Below, in pieces: positions 27,537 through 36,123 of a stretch of DNA of 64,000 nucleotides (positions are counted from its first letter, which is position 1; each line of letters starts with the position of its first letter). The notes beneath the pieces were generated by a model. That model saw only the letters and a list, made by a program, of their open reading frames with translations. It did not search any database and was not told the origin of the DNA. The stretch lies in contig NZ_JAUETR010000001.1 in assembly GCF_032484785.1 (NCBI RefSeq), positions 5,087,501-5,151,500 of the forward strand, in the 5' to 3' direction. The DNA is from Bradyrhizobium sp. SZCCHNS1050 (lineage in GTDB: Bacteria; Pseudomonadota; Alphaproteobacteria; Rhizobiales; Xanthobacteraceae). A program made the translations under genes and the position numbers.

Positions 27537-28652
27537 TTACTGATCGACGACGTTCGGCGCCGCCTCGGCGACGGGCACGTGCGAGTTGTCGATCTTGACC
27601 GGGCTGCCGTTGCGCAGCTTGATCTGTCCCGCGATCACCACCGTCTCGCCCGGCTTGATGCCGTCGGTGATCGCGATCCGGTCGCCCTTGGCCGGCTTGC
27701 TCTTCACGAACGTCTGCCGCGCCTTGCCCTCGCCGTCCTTGAGATCGTCGACCACGTAGACGAGATCGCCATAGGGATTGCTGACGATCGCCGTCAGCGG
27801 CAGCGTGACGAGCTGTTCGGGCTTGCCGGTCGCGATCTCGACCTTGGCGAACATGCCCGGCAGCAACCGCGTCGCATCGTTGTGCAGCGTGGCGCGAATC
27901 TGGACGTTGCGGCTCGTCGAATCGACCTTGGCGTTGATCGCCGAGATCTGACCGGTGAAGCGTTCGCCGGGATAGGCGTCGACGGCGATTCCGACGTCCT
28001 GGCCGATCCGGATGTCGGCGAGCGACTGCTGCGGCAGGTAGAAATCGACGAAGATCGGATCGAGGCTCTGCAGGGTGACAATGGTGGTGCCGGCGCCGAG
28101 ATACTGCCCGAGATCGACGGCGCGGATGCCGAGCCGGCCGGCGAACGGCGCCTTCAGGGTCTTCTGCTCGACGATCGCCTTCTGCTGCGTCACCAGGGCC
28201 TGCGCGTTCTTCAGGTTGGCGCGATCGCTGTCGAGCGTGGCCTGGCTCACCGCGTTGAATTTGATCTGCTCCTCGTCGCGCTTGACGACGATGGCATAGT
28301 TCTCGGCAGTCGCCTGCAGCGACTGCAGCTTGGCGACGTCATCGGTTGCGACCAACTGCAGCAATTGCTGGCCGGCTTCGACGGTGTCGCCCGAATTGAA
28401 CTGGATGCCCTGCACGATGCCCGCGGTCTGCAGCGCCAGATCGGCGCCGTTGACGGCGCGCAGCGAGCCGACCGCGGTGATGTTGGAGCGCCATGCTGCG
28501 GTCGCTGCAACGACCGTCGAGATCGTCTGCGGCGGGTTGGCCATGGCGCCGATCGCCTTAGCGATCATGATGCCCTTGAAGGTCTGAAAGCCGTACAGGC
28601 CGCCGAACAGCACCGCCATGGCGGCCAGCATGATCGTCATGCGTTTCTTCAT
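27537..28652 (-). CDS. RND efflux membrane fusion protein (periplasmic adaptor)
   Basis: 371 residues. An N-terminal anchor or signal (KKRMTIMLAAMAVLFGGLYG) leads into lipoyl halves around a coiled-coil hairpin (LQTAGIVQGIQFNSGDTVEA and LKAPFAGRLGIRAVDLGQYL), then beta-barrel and membrane-proximal domains. The frame stays open further upstream inside the outer-membrane gene, but the true start is the ATG at 28652, overlapping its TAA stop (TAATG). It links the RND pump to the outer-membrane channel. Confidence 0.93.
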   Translation of the reverse strand: MKKRMTIMLAAMAVLFGGLYGFQTFKGIMIAKAIGAMANPPQTISTVVAATAAWRSNITAVGSLRAVNGADLALQTAGIVQGIQFNSGDTVEAGQQLLQLVATDDVAKLQSLQATAENYAIVVKRDEEQIKFNAVSQATLDSDRANLKNAQALVTQQKAIVEQKTLKAPFAGRLGIRAVDLGQYLGAGTTIVTLQSLDPIFVDFYLPQQSLADIRIGQDVGIAVDAYPGERFTGQISAINAKVDSTSRNVQIRATLHNDATRLLPGMFAKVEIATGKPEQLVTLPLTAIVSNPYGDLVYVVDDLKDGEGKARQTFVKSKPAKGDRIAITDGIKPGETVVIAGQIKLRNGSPVKIDNSHVPVAEAAPNVVDQ

Positions 28653-30232
28653 TACATTGCTTCCTGAGTCGTGCGATTGGGACCGGCGAAATAGCCGGGA
28701 TTGGCGCGCGGCAGCGCCGCCGGGGTCTCGTCCTGGCGATTCCACCAGCCGCCGCCGAGCGCCTGGAACAGCGCCGCGGTGTCGGTGAAGCGCGTGGCTT
28801 GCGACTTGATGCGGGAGACGCGTGCGTTGAGATAGGATTGCTGCGCGTTGATGACGTTGGCGTAGGGCACCGCGCCGCTCCTGAACTGCTCGACCGCCAT
28901 GGCGAGACTGTCGGCGGTGGCCTTCTCGGCGGCGGCCTGGGCCTTCAGCGCCTCGGCGTCGTACTGGATGGCGCGCAGCGAATCCGCGACATTCTGGAAC
29001 GCGGTGATGACCGTGCTCTTGTAGAGCGACAGATCCTGCTCGAAGGTGGCGACGTCCGCCTCCTTGGTGTGATACAGCGTGCCACCGTCGAGCAGCTTCT
29101 GGCTGACGCTCGAGGCCGCATCCCACACGATGGTCGTCGGCGAGAACAGCCGGCCCGGTCCGCTTGCGCCGTAGCTGCCCGACAGCGTCACCTGCGGCAG
29201 CAGATTGGCGACGCCGACGCCGACCGTCGCTGTGGCCTGGTGCAGCGTGGCCTCGGCCTGCCGGATGTCGGGACGCTGCCGGACGAGCGAGGAGGGCAGT
29301 GACATCGGCAGCTTGCGCGGCAGCCGCAGCTCCGCGAGGGTCACATGCTCGCCGCGGTCCTGGCTCGGCAGCCGGCCGAGATAGGCCATCAACTGGTTGC
29401 GCTGCTGTGCGAGTTGCTTCTGCAGCGGCGCCAAGGTCGCCTTGGCCTGCGCCAGCGTTGCTTCCTGCGCCAGCACGTCGGATTTGGAGATGGCGCCGAC
29501 GTCAAATTGGTGTTGGATCCGGCCAAGCTGGTCGGTCTCCGCCTTGATGATCTCCTCCGTCGCGGCAATCTGATCGCGCAGCGAGGCGTCGCTGATCGCG
29601 GCGGTGACGACATTGGCGGTCAGCGACAGATACGTCGCTTCCATCTTGAAGGCCTGGTAGTCGGCCTGCGCCTGCAGCGCCTCCACCTGGCGACGCGTGC
29701 CGCCCCATAGGTCGAGCGCGTAGCTGACGCTCACCGACGTGCCATAGAGCGTGTACAGCGAGGTCTGACCAGGCCATTGTCCCTGCTGCGTGCTGGAGGC
29801 CTGCGTACGCTCGGCCGAGCCGCTTGCGCTCAGCTGCGGAAACAGCGCGCCCTGCTGCGATAGCGCGTTCTCGCGCGCAGCACGCAGCGCCAATTGTGCG
29901 GCTTCGATGTCCGGGTGGTTGCGAATCGCCTCCTCGACGAAGGCGTTGATCTGCCGGGAATGAAACAGCGCCCACCAAGTGCCGGGCAGATCGCCTCCGG
30001 GCGCGAAGCTCTGCACGTTGCCGCCCGGTGTCGAGGCGCTGGCGGTCGCGGCGAGCCGACGTTCGGCCACATAACCGGTTGCGGCCGGCGCGTCGGGAGA
30101 CATGAAGTCCGGGCCGACGGCGCAGGACGCGAGCAGCATGCTGCAGCCGAGGAGGCCGAGCCGCAAGGGCAGCGCGCTGCATCTCGGGACCAGCCCCAAA
30201 CAGACATGAAACATTTGGACATCATCGGACAT
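28652..30232 (-). CDS. RND efflux outer-membrane lipoprotein (OprM/NodT type)
   Basis: 526 residues. A lipoprotein signal ends LLASC, so the mature lipidated Cys is near residue 36. The mature start AVGPDFMSPDAPAATGY is typical of the NodT/OprM family. Two OEP repeats form the barrel and alpha-helical tunnel (DIEAAQLALRAARENALSQQ, then RPDIRQAEATLHQATATVGV). Starts at 30232 and 30214 are both possible, and neither has a clear ribosome site. It is first in the efflux operon, with a palindrome directly upstream. Confidence 0.92.
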   Translation of the reverse strand: MSDDVQMFHVCLGLVPRCSALPLRLGLLGCSMLLASCAVGPDFMSPDAPAATGYVAERRLAATASASTPGGNVQSFAPGGDLPGTWWALFHSRQINAFVEEAIRNHPDIEAAQLALRAARENALSQQGALFPQLSASGSAERTQASSTQQGQWPGQTSLYTLYGTSVSVSYALDLWGGTRRQVEALQAQADYQAFKMEATYLSLTANVVTAAISDASLRDQIAATEEIIKAETDQLGRIQHQFDVGAISKSDVLAQEATLAQAKATLAPLQKQLAQQRNQLMAYLGRLPSQDRGEHVTLAELRLPRKLPMSLPSSLVRQRPDIRQAEATLHQATATVGVGVANLLPQVTLSGSYGASGPGRLFSPTTIVWDAASSVSQKLLDGGTLYHTKEADVATFEQDLSLYKSTVITAFQNVADSLRAIQYDAEALKAQAAAEKATADSLAMAVEQFRSGAVPYANVINAQQSYLNARVSRIKSQATRFTDTAALFQALGGGWWNRQDETPAALPRANPGYFAGPNRTTQEAM

Positions 30233-30253
30233 AAAACTAAACCGTTTCGTTTT
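30233..30253. promoter_or_regulatory. 21-bp near-perfect palindrome at the start of the RND operon
   Basis: AAAACTAAAC-C-GTTTCGTTTT has two 10-base arms with one mismatch around a central C. It directly abuts the first possible start codon at 30232. This is the size and form of a TetR-type operator, common before efflux operons, but no TetR gene is in the window. Confidence 0.55.
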
Positions 30254-30578
30254 CTGTGGCGGACGATGCGTGGCGGTTCCGGCCTAGTCAAGTCACGTTG
30301 ATGACAAAGCGAGCTTGCTCACAGCTTCACGTCTCGCGCACCGCTGCGCGGCGCCTGTGCTCGTCTGCATCGGGACGCGGGCATGACGGCTCCGAGACGA
30401 ACGCCGAGAACGCGCCGCTGCCCTTCCCGCGGTGGCAGGCAGCTACGTCGTTTCTCACAATGATCGAAAAGCGCCGTCGAGCCCGCATTGTCCAGGGCAG
30501 GCCCGAGCGAAGCAGCGCGTGCAGATCGCGCTGGAAGCCGGCCCGCGGTGCCAGCCGGCGTCTGCAACGAAGCGCGGG
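30254..30578. other. Intergenic region upstream of the RND operon
   Basis: About 325 bases between the PepSY gene stop and the efflux operon. Open frames here have no recognisable domain and weak starts, so no gene is called. It should contain the efflux promoter. Confidence 0.5.
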
Positions 30579-31499
30579 TCAGGATGGCATCGAGGATGCG
30601 ACTATCGGCTTCGCCGGCACGTCGCGCACGCGGCTCGGGCGCCGCAGCCGGCGTTGCGTCCAGATCAGCAGGCCGGTGACCAGCAGCGCGAACAGCGCGA
30701 CCGAGATCAGAACGTTGGCCGCGCTGCCGATCAGAGACCAGTTGCCTTCATGCAGCAGGCGCGGCCAGTTGCGCGGCAACGCGGAGAGCCCGTCGGCCGT
30801 GACGGCATAGGCCCTGAGCTCATCGCCCTCGATGATGCGCGCCATCATCCGTCCGCCGCGATTGCCGATCGAGTTCACCGACGACAGGTCGTGGTCCTTG
30901 GCGACGATGCTGACGGCCTCGGGAAGCGAGATGCGCTTGGCTGCGGCCAGCGGCGCGCTGCCTGCGAAGGTCAGGCCGAGCTCGAGGCAGAGTCCGGTGA
31001 GCGGGCTGAGCAAAATCAGCGGCAGCGTGAACCAGGCCGTGCCCTTGTGCCAGCCGGACAGCGTGTTGCGCAGCCGCGGCAGTCCCATCAGGATGCCGAT
31101 GATCATGATGCTGATCATGGCGATGGTCGAGATCAGGGTGAGGCCGGGGATTCCGATCAGATGCTCGTGGGTCCTGCGCGCCCACGAGAAGACGCTGGGC
31201 ATCGCCGGCTTTTCGACCGCGGCACCGGTTGTCATGTCGACCTCGGCGCCCGGCGCCCCCTGCAAGGTCAGATGCTGCGTGGAGGCGTCGATCGACAGAC
31301 CGCGTGCCTTGCCGTCGGGATCGTATTGCTTGATCAGCGCGACCACGCGCGCCGGATCGACGCTTTGCGGCTTCACGGCGGCGACCTGCGCCATCGGTTC
31401 GAAGGAGAGGATCAGCCCGGTCACGATGATGACAAGCAATGGCAGCGCGAAGACGAGGCTGATCCAACGGTGAAGTTTGAGCAGAAGCTGCTTGTTCAT
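30579..31499 (-). CDS. PepSY-associated transmembrane protein
   Basis: 306 residues. It begins MNKQLLLKLHRWISLVFALP, the typical first helix with L-H-R-W of PepSY_TM proteins. Three or four membrane helices flank two periplasmic PepSY-like parts (VVALIKQYDPDGKARGLSID, then LPEAVSIVAKDHDLSSVNSI). The ATG at 31499 has CGGAG eight bases upstream. Members often sit near siderophore receptors and are linked to iron uptake or ferric reduction. Here no receptor gene adjoins, so the role is open. Confidence 0.85.
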   Translation of the reverse strand: MNKQLLLKLHRWISLVFALPLLVIIVTGLILSFEPMAQVAAVKPQSVDPARVVALIKQYDPDGKARGLSIDASTQHLTLQGAPGAEVDMTTGAAVEKPAMPSVFSWARRTHEHLIGIPGLTLISTIAMISIMIIGILMGLPRLRNTLSGWHKGTAWFTLPLILLSPLTGLCLELGLTFAGSAPLAAAKRISLPEAVSIVAKDHDLSSVNSIGNRGGRMMARIIEGDELRAYAVTADGLSALPRNWPRLLHEGNWSLIGSAANVLISVALFALLVTGLLIWTQRRLRRPSRVRDVPAKPIVASSMPS

Positions 31500-31741
31500 G
31501 ATCGTCTCCGATTGATCGTCTCGCACGCGGTATCATGCGGGACCGTTGTCCGCAGGCGTCTGCTCCGTGAACGTTTCTGATCGTTCTCGCTGGACGACGC
31601 CGGGATATCAACCTGTCGTCCGCCGCGCTTCATTAGCTGAGCGCAGCAGCGAGACGAAGGAGATAACTATTAATTTTAGGTCATGCGCCGTTTGATCGGC
31701 ATCAATGCGGCAGAGGTCGTTTCAGGACTGCTGGGATGATG

Positions 31742-33055
31742 TCAATTTGTATCAGATGCCGTCTTGCGGCCATCGAGCACCTCGCGCAGGCATGTCGCGT
31801 CCAAGCCGTTCTCCCACTTCGCGATGACGATGGTGGCGACTGCATTGCCTATCAGGTTGGTCGGCGTCAGCCCCTGCGACATCAGGCGATGGATGCCGAG
31901 CACCAGCGCGACGCTGGCGACCGGAATCGTACCGGTCGCGGCGAGCGTGGCGGCCAGCACGACGAAGGCGGCGCCCGCGATGCCGGCCGCGCCCTTCGAC
32001 GTCACCAGCAGGATCAGCAGCAGCCCGATCTGGTGGCTGATGTCGAGATGCGTGTTGGTCGCCTGCGCCAGAAACACCGCGGCGGTCGCGAGGTAGAGGC
32101 AGGTGCCGTCGAGATTGAACGAATAGCCGGTGGGGATGACGAGACCGACGATGCTGCGTTCGCAGCCAGCGGCTTCGAGTTTCGCCAGCATGCGCGGCAG
32201 CACGGTCTCCGATGACGTGGTGGCGATGCAGACCAGCACCTCGTCCCTGATGTAGCGGATCAGCTTCCACAGGCTGAAGCCGGTGAAGGCGGCAATCGGG
32301 CCGAGCACGGCGGCGATGAAGATCAGGCACGTGAGATAGAAGCTGCCGAGCAGCAGGCCGAGCTTCGCCAGCGAGCCCAGGCCGAACTTGCCGACGGTGA
32401 AGGCGATGGCGCCGAATGCGCCCAGCGGCGCTGCCCACATCACGATCCGAACGACACCGAAGATCATCCGGCCGGCGACATCGATCACGTCCGTCACCGG
32501 CTTGGCGCGGTCGCCGAGCCAGATCAGTGCAAAGCCGCACATGACCGAGATGAACAGCACCTGCAGGATATTGCCCTCGGCAAAGGCGCCAACGAAGGTC
32601 TGCGGAATGATGTTGAGCAGGAACGGCACGAAGCCGACCGCAGCGGTCTGCTTGACATAGGGCTCGATCGTCGCGGAGTTGATCGTCGCCGGGTCGACGT
32701 TCATGCCGACGCCGGGCTGAAACAGGTTCACCGCGGTCAAGCCGATGATCAGCGCCAGCGTCGTGATCGCCTCGAAATAGATCAGCGCCTTGATCGCGAC
32801 GCGGCCGACCTTGGCCATGTCGGCCATGTGGGCGATGCCGTTGACCACGGTGCAGAAGATGATCGGCGCGATCAGCATCCGGATCGCCTTGATGAAGGCA
32901 TCGCCGAGCGGCTGCATCTGGGCGCCCAGATCCGGCTTGACGGCGCCGAGCAGGATGCCCGCTGCCATCGCGATCATGACCTGGACCCAAAGCTCCTTCC
33001 ACCAGCCGCGGCGGGCGCCTGCCTTGCTGTCGGCGGTGAGGGTCGTGGCGGTCAT
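31742..33055 (-). CDS. dctA: Dicarboxylate/amino acid:cation symporter (DctA-like)
   Basis: 437 residues of the SLC1/DAACS fold with eight membrane helices and two re-entrant hairpins. Key segments are ATTSSETVLPRMLAKLEAAG (the serine-rich hairpin), VGLVIPTGYSFNLDGTCLYL and the following helix. DctA proteins import succinate, fumarate and malate with H+ or Na+, and power nodule bacteroids in rhizobia. This copy is 46 bases upstream of the exported LigI-like hydrolase, running away from it on the same strand, so the two may be co-expressed. It may be a paralogue with a pyrone or aromatic dicarboxylate substrate (inference). Confidence 0.9.
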   Translation of the reverse strand: MTATTLTADSKAGARRGWWKELWVQVMIAMAAGILLGAVKPDLGAQMQPLGDAFIKAIRMLIAPIIFCTVVNGIAHMADMAKVGRVAIKALIYFEAITTLALIIGLTAVNLFQPGVGMNVDPATINSATIEPYVKQTAAVGFVPFLLNIIPQTFVGAFAEGNILQVLFISVMCGFALIWLGDRAKPVTDVIDVAGRMIFGVVRIVMWAAPLGAFGAIAFTVGKFGLGSLAKLGLLLGSFYLTCLIFIAAVLGPIAAFTGFSLWKLIRYIRDEVLVCIATTSSETVLPRMLAKLEAAGCERSIVGLVIPTGYSFNLDGTCLYLATAAVFLAQATNTHLDISHQIGLLLILLVTSKGAAGIAGAAFVVLAATLAATGTIPVASVALVLGIHRLMSQGLTPTNLIGNAVATIVIAKWENGLDATCLREVLDGRKTASDTN

Positions 33056-33100
33056 GATCGGTCCTGTCGCTGAACGGGCGAATTCGCAGCTGGCGGTGAC

Positions 33101-34066
33101 TCAGCTCTTGGGCTCGAACTTGAACAGCCGTTCGGGATTGCTGACAAGCAGCTTTCGCTGCATGGCCGGATCCGGGGCGTAGAGTGGGATCAGATCGACC
33201 AGATCGCCGTCATTGGGCATGATCTTGACGTTCGGATGCGGCCAGTCGGTGCCCCAGATGACGCGATCCGGCGCGTTGTCGATCAGCTTGCGGGCGAACG
33301 GGACCGCGTCGTGGAACGGGGGGCCGGAGGCCGAAGCGCGCTCGGGACCGGTGATCTTGATCCAGCACTTGTCGTCGCTCGCCTGCAGGTCGAGCAGCGC
33401 CTTGAACCCGGCATCGTCGATCCCCTTGGCAGCGCTGATCGTGCCCATGTGGTCGATCACATAGGTGACCGGCAGCGCCTTCAGGATCGGCACGAATTCC
33501 TGGATCGTCCCGGCCTCGAGATAAACGTCGACGTGCCAGCCGATCGCCGCGACGCGGTCCACCAGGGTGCGGAAGACGTTCATGTCGCCGACGCCGCCGA
33601 GGCGGCGGAGGAAGGCGAACCGGCAGGCGCAGATGCCGGCCTTGCCGAGCGCCGCGAGGTCGGCATCGGACATCGCCGCGTTGATGTTGGCGACGCCCTT
33701 GTAGTTGCCGTTGCTCTGCGCGATCGCATCGGTCACGACCCGATTGTCGGTGCCGTGGACGGTGGCGTTGACGATGACGGCGCGCTCGACGCCGATCTTG
33801 GCGTGCAGCGCCCGGAACATCTCCAGCGATGCGTCGGGCGGCGTGTAGGGGCGGCTGGGCGAGAATGGATAGGTCGCCGCCGGCCCGAAGATGTGGGTGT
33901 GGGTATCGACGCTGCCCGGTGGCGCCCTGAAGCTCGGGGTCTTCGGTGCCGGATCCGGGCCGGCGATGCTGGGGATCTTGGCCTCGTCGGCGGAGAGGGC
34001 AGGGCCTCCGAGCACGCTCGCCGCTCCCAGTCCGGCCATGGTGGCCAGCAGGTCTCGTCTCAACAT
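33101..34066 (-). CDS. Exported amidohydrolase related to 2-pyrone-4,6-dicarboxylate hydrolase (LigI)
   Basis: 321 residues. MLRRDLLATMAGLGAASVLG ending in GGPALSA is a Tat-type signal peptide with an R-R pair. The mature part is an amidohydrolase-2 TIM barrel: metal site VDTHTHIFGP, central DVYLEAGTIQEFVPIL and VIDHMGTIS, and WGTDWPHPNVK with the late metal Asp. These are the landmarks of the LigI family. LigI proper is cytosolic, so export is unusual. The ATG at 34066 has GAGGAG nine bases upstream. It is followed by a dicarboxylate symporter gene, which suggests periplasmic lactone hydrolysis and then uptake. Confidence 0.82.
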   Translation of the reverse strand: MLRRDLLATMAGLGAASVLGGPALSADEAKIPSIAGPDPAPKTPSFRAPPGSVDTHTHIFGPAATYPFSPSRPYTPPDASLEMFRALHAKIGVERAVIVNATVHGTDNRVVTDAIAQSNGNYKGVANINAAMSDADLAALGKAGICACRFAFLRRLGGVGDMNVFRTLVDRVAAIGWHVDVYLEAGTIQEFVPILKALPVTYVIDHMGTISAAKGIDDAGFKALLDLQASDDKCWIKITGPERASASGPPFHDAVPFARKLIDNAPDRVIWGTDWPHPNVKIMPNDGDLVDLIPLYAPDPAMQRKLLVSNPERLFKFEPKS

Positions 34067-34635
34067 CAGAGCGTACTCCTCGGGATGGCCGCGGTCACAG
34101 GCAGGCGCTGCCCGCCAGGCTCCGGCATCGTTCGTGTTTGCTATCGTCACGCCACGATGGAGAGGTCGGGCGACCTCTCAACGTGGCGTCGTGATCATGG
34201 GTGCTCCGGATCCGGAGCCGGCGGATCGCTGTGATCCCAGTTGTTCCTGATCGAGGATCTTGCAGCCTCTGCAGCATGACAAGAAGCATTGGGTGAACGG
34301 TCAGTTCGCTTGGTTGGACAATGCTCTGCAGTCCAACTGCCAACGTTGCCGAGACCCTCCGTTCGAGCTGCGTTGCAGCGCGCCTGGGCGAGATGGGTTG
34401 CTCTTCAACCAGTCTGCGAGAAGGCAGCCCGAGCGCGCCGATCCGCGGAATTGTTCGTGCGACGGAAAGGTGAGTTGTGTCAAAGCCATGGCGTGCGTTC
34501 TGGTCATGCGCCGGCAGCTTCAAGCGCCGTTGTGAAGACCGCACGCGCAATGCTATGCGACAGCAAAGAGAGGCGTGCGGCCGCCGAGACGCCGCGCGCT
34601 GTCAGCGCAAAACAACATCGGGCAAAGGAAACACC
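34067..34635. other. Long intergenic region between divergent hydrolase and thiolase genes
   Basis: About 570 bases between two divergent genes. Overlapping open frames on both strands encode nothing recognisable. It should hold two promoters, and contains a large hairpin at 34149-34189. Base composition is lower in GC over 34260-34360. Confidence 0.5.
34149..34189. repeat. Large two-stem hairpin upstream of the LigI-like gene
   Basis: The outer stem ACGCCACG (34149-34156) pairs with CGTGGCGT (34182-34189). The inner stem GAGAGGTC (34160-34167) pairs with GACCTCTC (34172-34179) around a GGGC loop. All 16 pairs are perfect, with a small internal loop. No T run follows on either strand. Confidence 0.7.
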
Positions 34636-35868
34636 ATGGTCGACGCGCTCATCATCGATGCCTGCAGAACGCCGCGCGGTATTGGCAAAGCCGGCAAGGG
34701 CGCGCTCGCCGGGCTGCACCCGCAGCATCTCGGCGCCACCGTGCTGCGTGCGCTGGCCGACCGCACCGGCATCAATACCGGCGATGTCGACGACATCATC
34801 TGGGGCTGCTCGTCGCAGCGCGGACCGCAGAGCGGCGATCTCGGCCGCATGTCGGCGCTCGATGCCGGCTACGACATCCGTGCCTCCGGCGTCACGCTCG
34901 ATCGCTTCTGCGGTTCCGGCATCACCAGCGTCAACATCGCAGCAAGCTCGATCATGGCCGGGCAGGAGGACCTCGTCATCGCCGGCGGCTGCGAGATGAT
35001 GTCGATGGACGGCCGGCGCGGCGAGGGGCCGCTGATGATGGATGCCGGCAACCTGCATCTGCGCGCGCTGCATCCGCAGTCGCACCAGGGCGTCTGCGCC
35101 GACGCCATCGCCACCATGGAAGGCATCACCCGCGCCGACGTCGACGCGCTCGGGCTGGAGAGCCAGAAGCGCGCGGCGGCTGCGATCGCTGCCGGCCATT
35201 TCAAGAAGAGTCTGGTGCCGGTGCATCGCGAGGACGGCAGCGTCGCGCTCGACCACGAGGAATACCCCCGGCCGCAGACAACGGCCGAGGCGCTGGCCGC
35301 GCTGAAGCCGGCGTTTCCGGCGATCGCCGACTACGCGCTGGACGAGAAGGGCACGACGTATCGCAACCTGATCCTGCAGCGCTATCCCGGCCTCGAGATC
35401 GAATTCGTGCATCACGCCGGCAACTCCTCGGGCGTGGTCGACGGTGCGGCGGCGATCCTGCTGGCGTCGCCGTCCTATGCCAAGGCCCATGGCCTGAAGC
35501 CGCGGGCACGCGTCGTGGCGATGGCCAATATGGGCGACGACCCGACCCTGATGCTGAACGCCCCGGTGCCGGCGACGCGCAAGGTGCTGGCCAAGGCCGG
35601 GCTCAAGCTTGATGACATCGACCTGTTCGAGATCAACGAGGCGTTCGCCGTCGTCGCCGAGAAGTATATCCGCGACCTCGAGCTCGACCGCGCCAAGGTC
35701 AATGTGAACGGCGGCTCGATCGCGCTGGGACATCCGATCGGCGCCACCGGTTCCATCCTGATCGGGACGCTGCTCGACGAGCTCGAGCGGCGCGATCTCA
35801 AGCGCGGCCTGGTCACGATGTGCGCGGCCGGTGGCATGGCACCCGCGATCATCATCGAGCGGATCTGA
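34636..35868 (+). CDS. Thiolase / acetyl-CoA C-acyltransferase
   Basis: 410 residues of the thiolase family. The nucleophilic Cys is in LDRFCGSGITSVN, the active-site His in EINEAFAVV and GGSIALGHPIGATG, and the second Cys in TMCAAGGMA. It either condenses two acyl-CoAs or cleaves 3-ketoacyl-CoA. The substrate length and direction are not clear. It lies alone, with no fatty-acid oxidation partner next to it. The ATG at 34636 follows AAAGGAAACACC. An upstream in-frame ATG at 34477 has no support. Confidence 0.92.
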   Translation: MVDALIIDACRTPRGIGKAGKGALAGLHPQHLGATVLRALADRTGINTGDVDDIIWGCSSQRGPQSGDLGRMSALDAGYDIRASGVTLDRFCGSGITSVNIAASSIMAGQEDLVIAGGCEMMSMDGRRGEGPLMMDAGNLHLRALHPQSHQGVCADAIATMEGITRADVDALGLESQKRAAAAIAAGHFKKSLVPVHREDGSVALDHEEYPRPQTTAEALAALKPAFPAIADYALDEKGTTYRNLILQRYPGLEIEFVHHAGNSSGVVDGAAAILLASPSYAKAHGLKPRARVVAMANMGDDPTLMLNAPVPATRKVLAKAGLKLDDIDLFEINEAFAVVAEKYIRDLELDRAKVNVNGGSIALGHPIGATGSILIGTLLDELERRDLKRGLVTMCAAGGMAPAIIIERI

Positions 35869-35897
35869 ACGGGACATCTCCTCGATTTGAGTTGCGC

Positions 35898-35937
35898 GCG
35901 CCCGTTGCGGAGTCTCCCGTGGCGGGCGCCGCCGTTT
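35898..35937 (+). terminator. Possible terminator after the thiolase gene
   Basis: GCGCCCG (35898-35904) pairs with CGGGCGC (35923-35929), followed closely by TTTT at 35934-35937. The loop is 18 bases and the stem short, so support is moderate. Confidence 0.45.
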
Positions 35938-36123
35938 TGCACCTGGGCCGCTTGTGACCTCGGCGGTGCCGCACAGTTGAGGCGCGGGATCGCGCGAGCC
36001 GTGGCGGTTCCAGTTTCCGGACCAGTCAACCACGTTTCGACCGAACAGGAATTCGCGCTTGTTCCGCTAGTTGCGACAGGTTATTGCCACGGCGAGGCCT
36101 CATCGTAGAAGAAATGGCTCTCC

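Noticed and set aside
31640..31700. AT-rich stretch upstream of the PepSY gene as an iron-control (Irr/ICE) box
   Set aside because: AACTATTAATTTTAGG is AT-rich but does not show the inverted TTTAGAA-type symmetry, so I do not call it.
34095..34550. Small open frames in the long intergenic region before the thiolase gene
   Set aside because: Overlapping frames on both strands with anonymous basic products; region better explained as two promoters with a hairpin.
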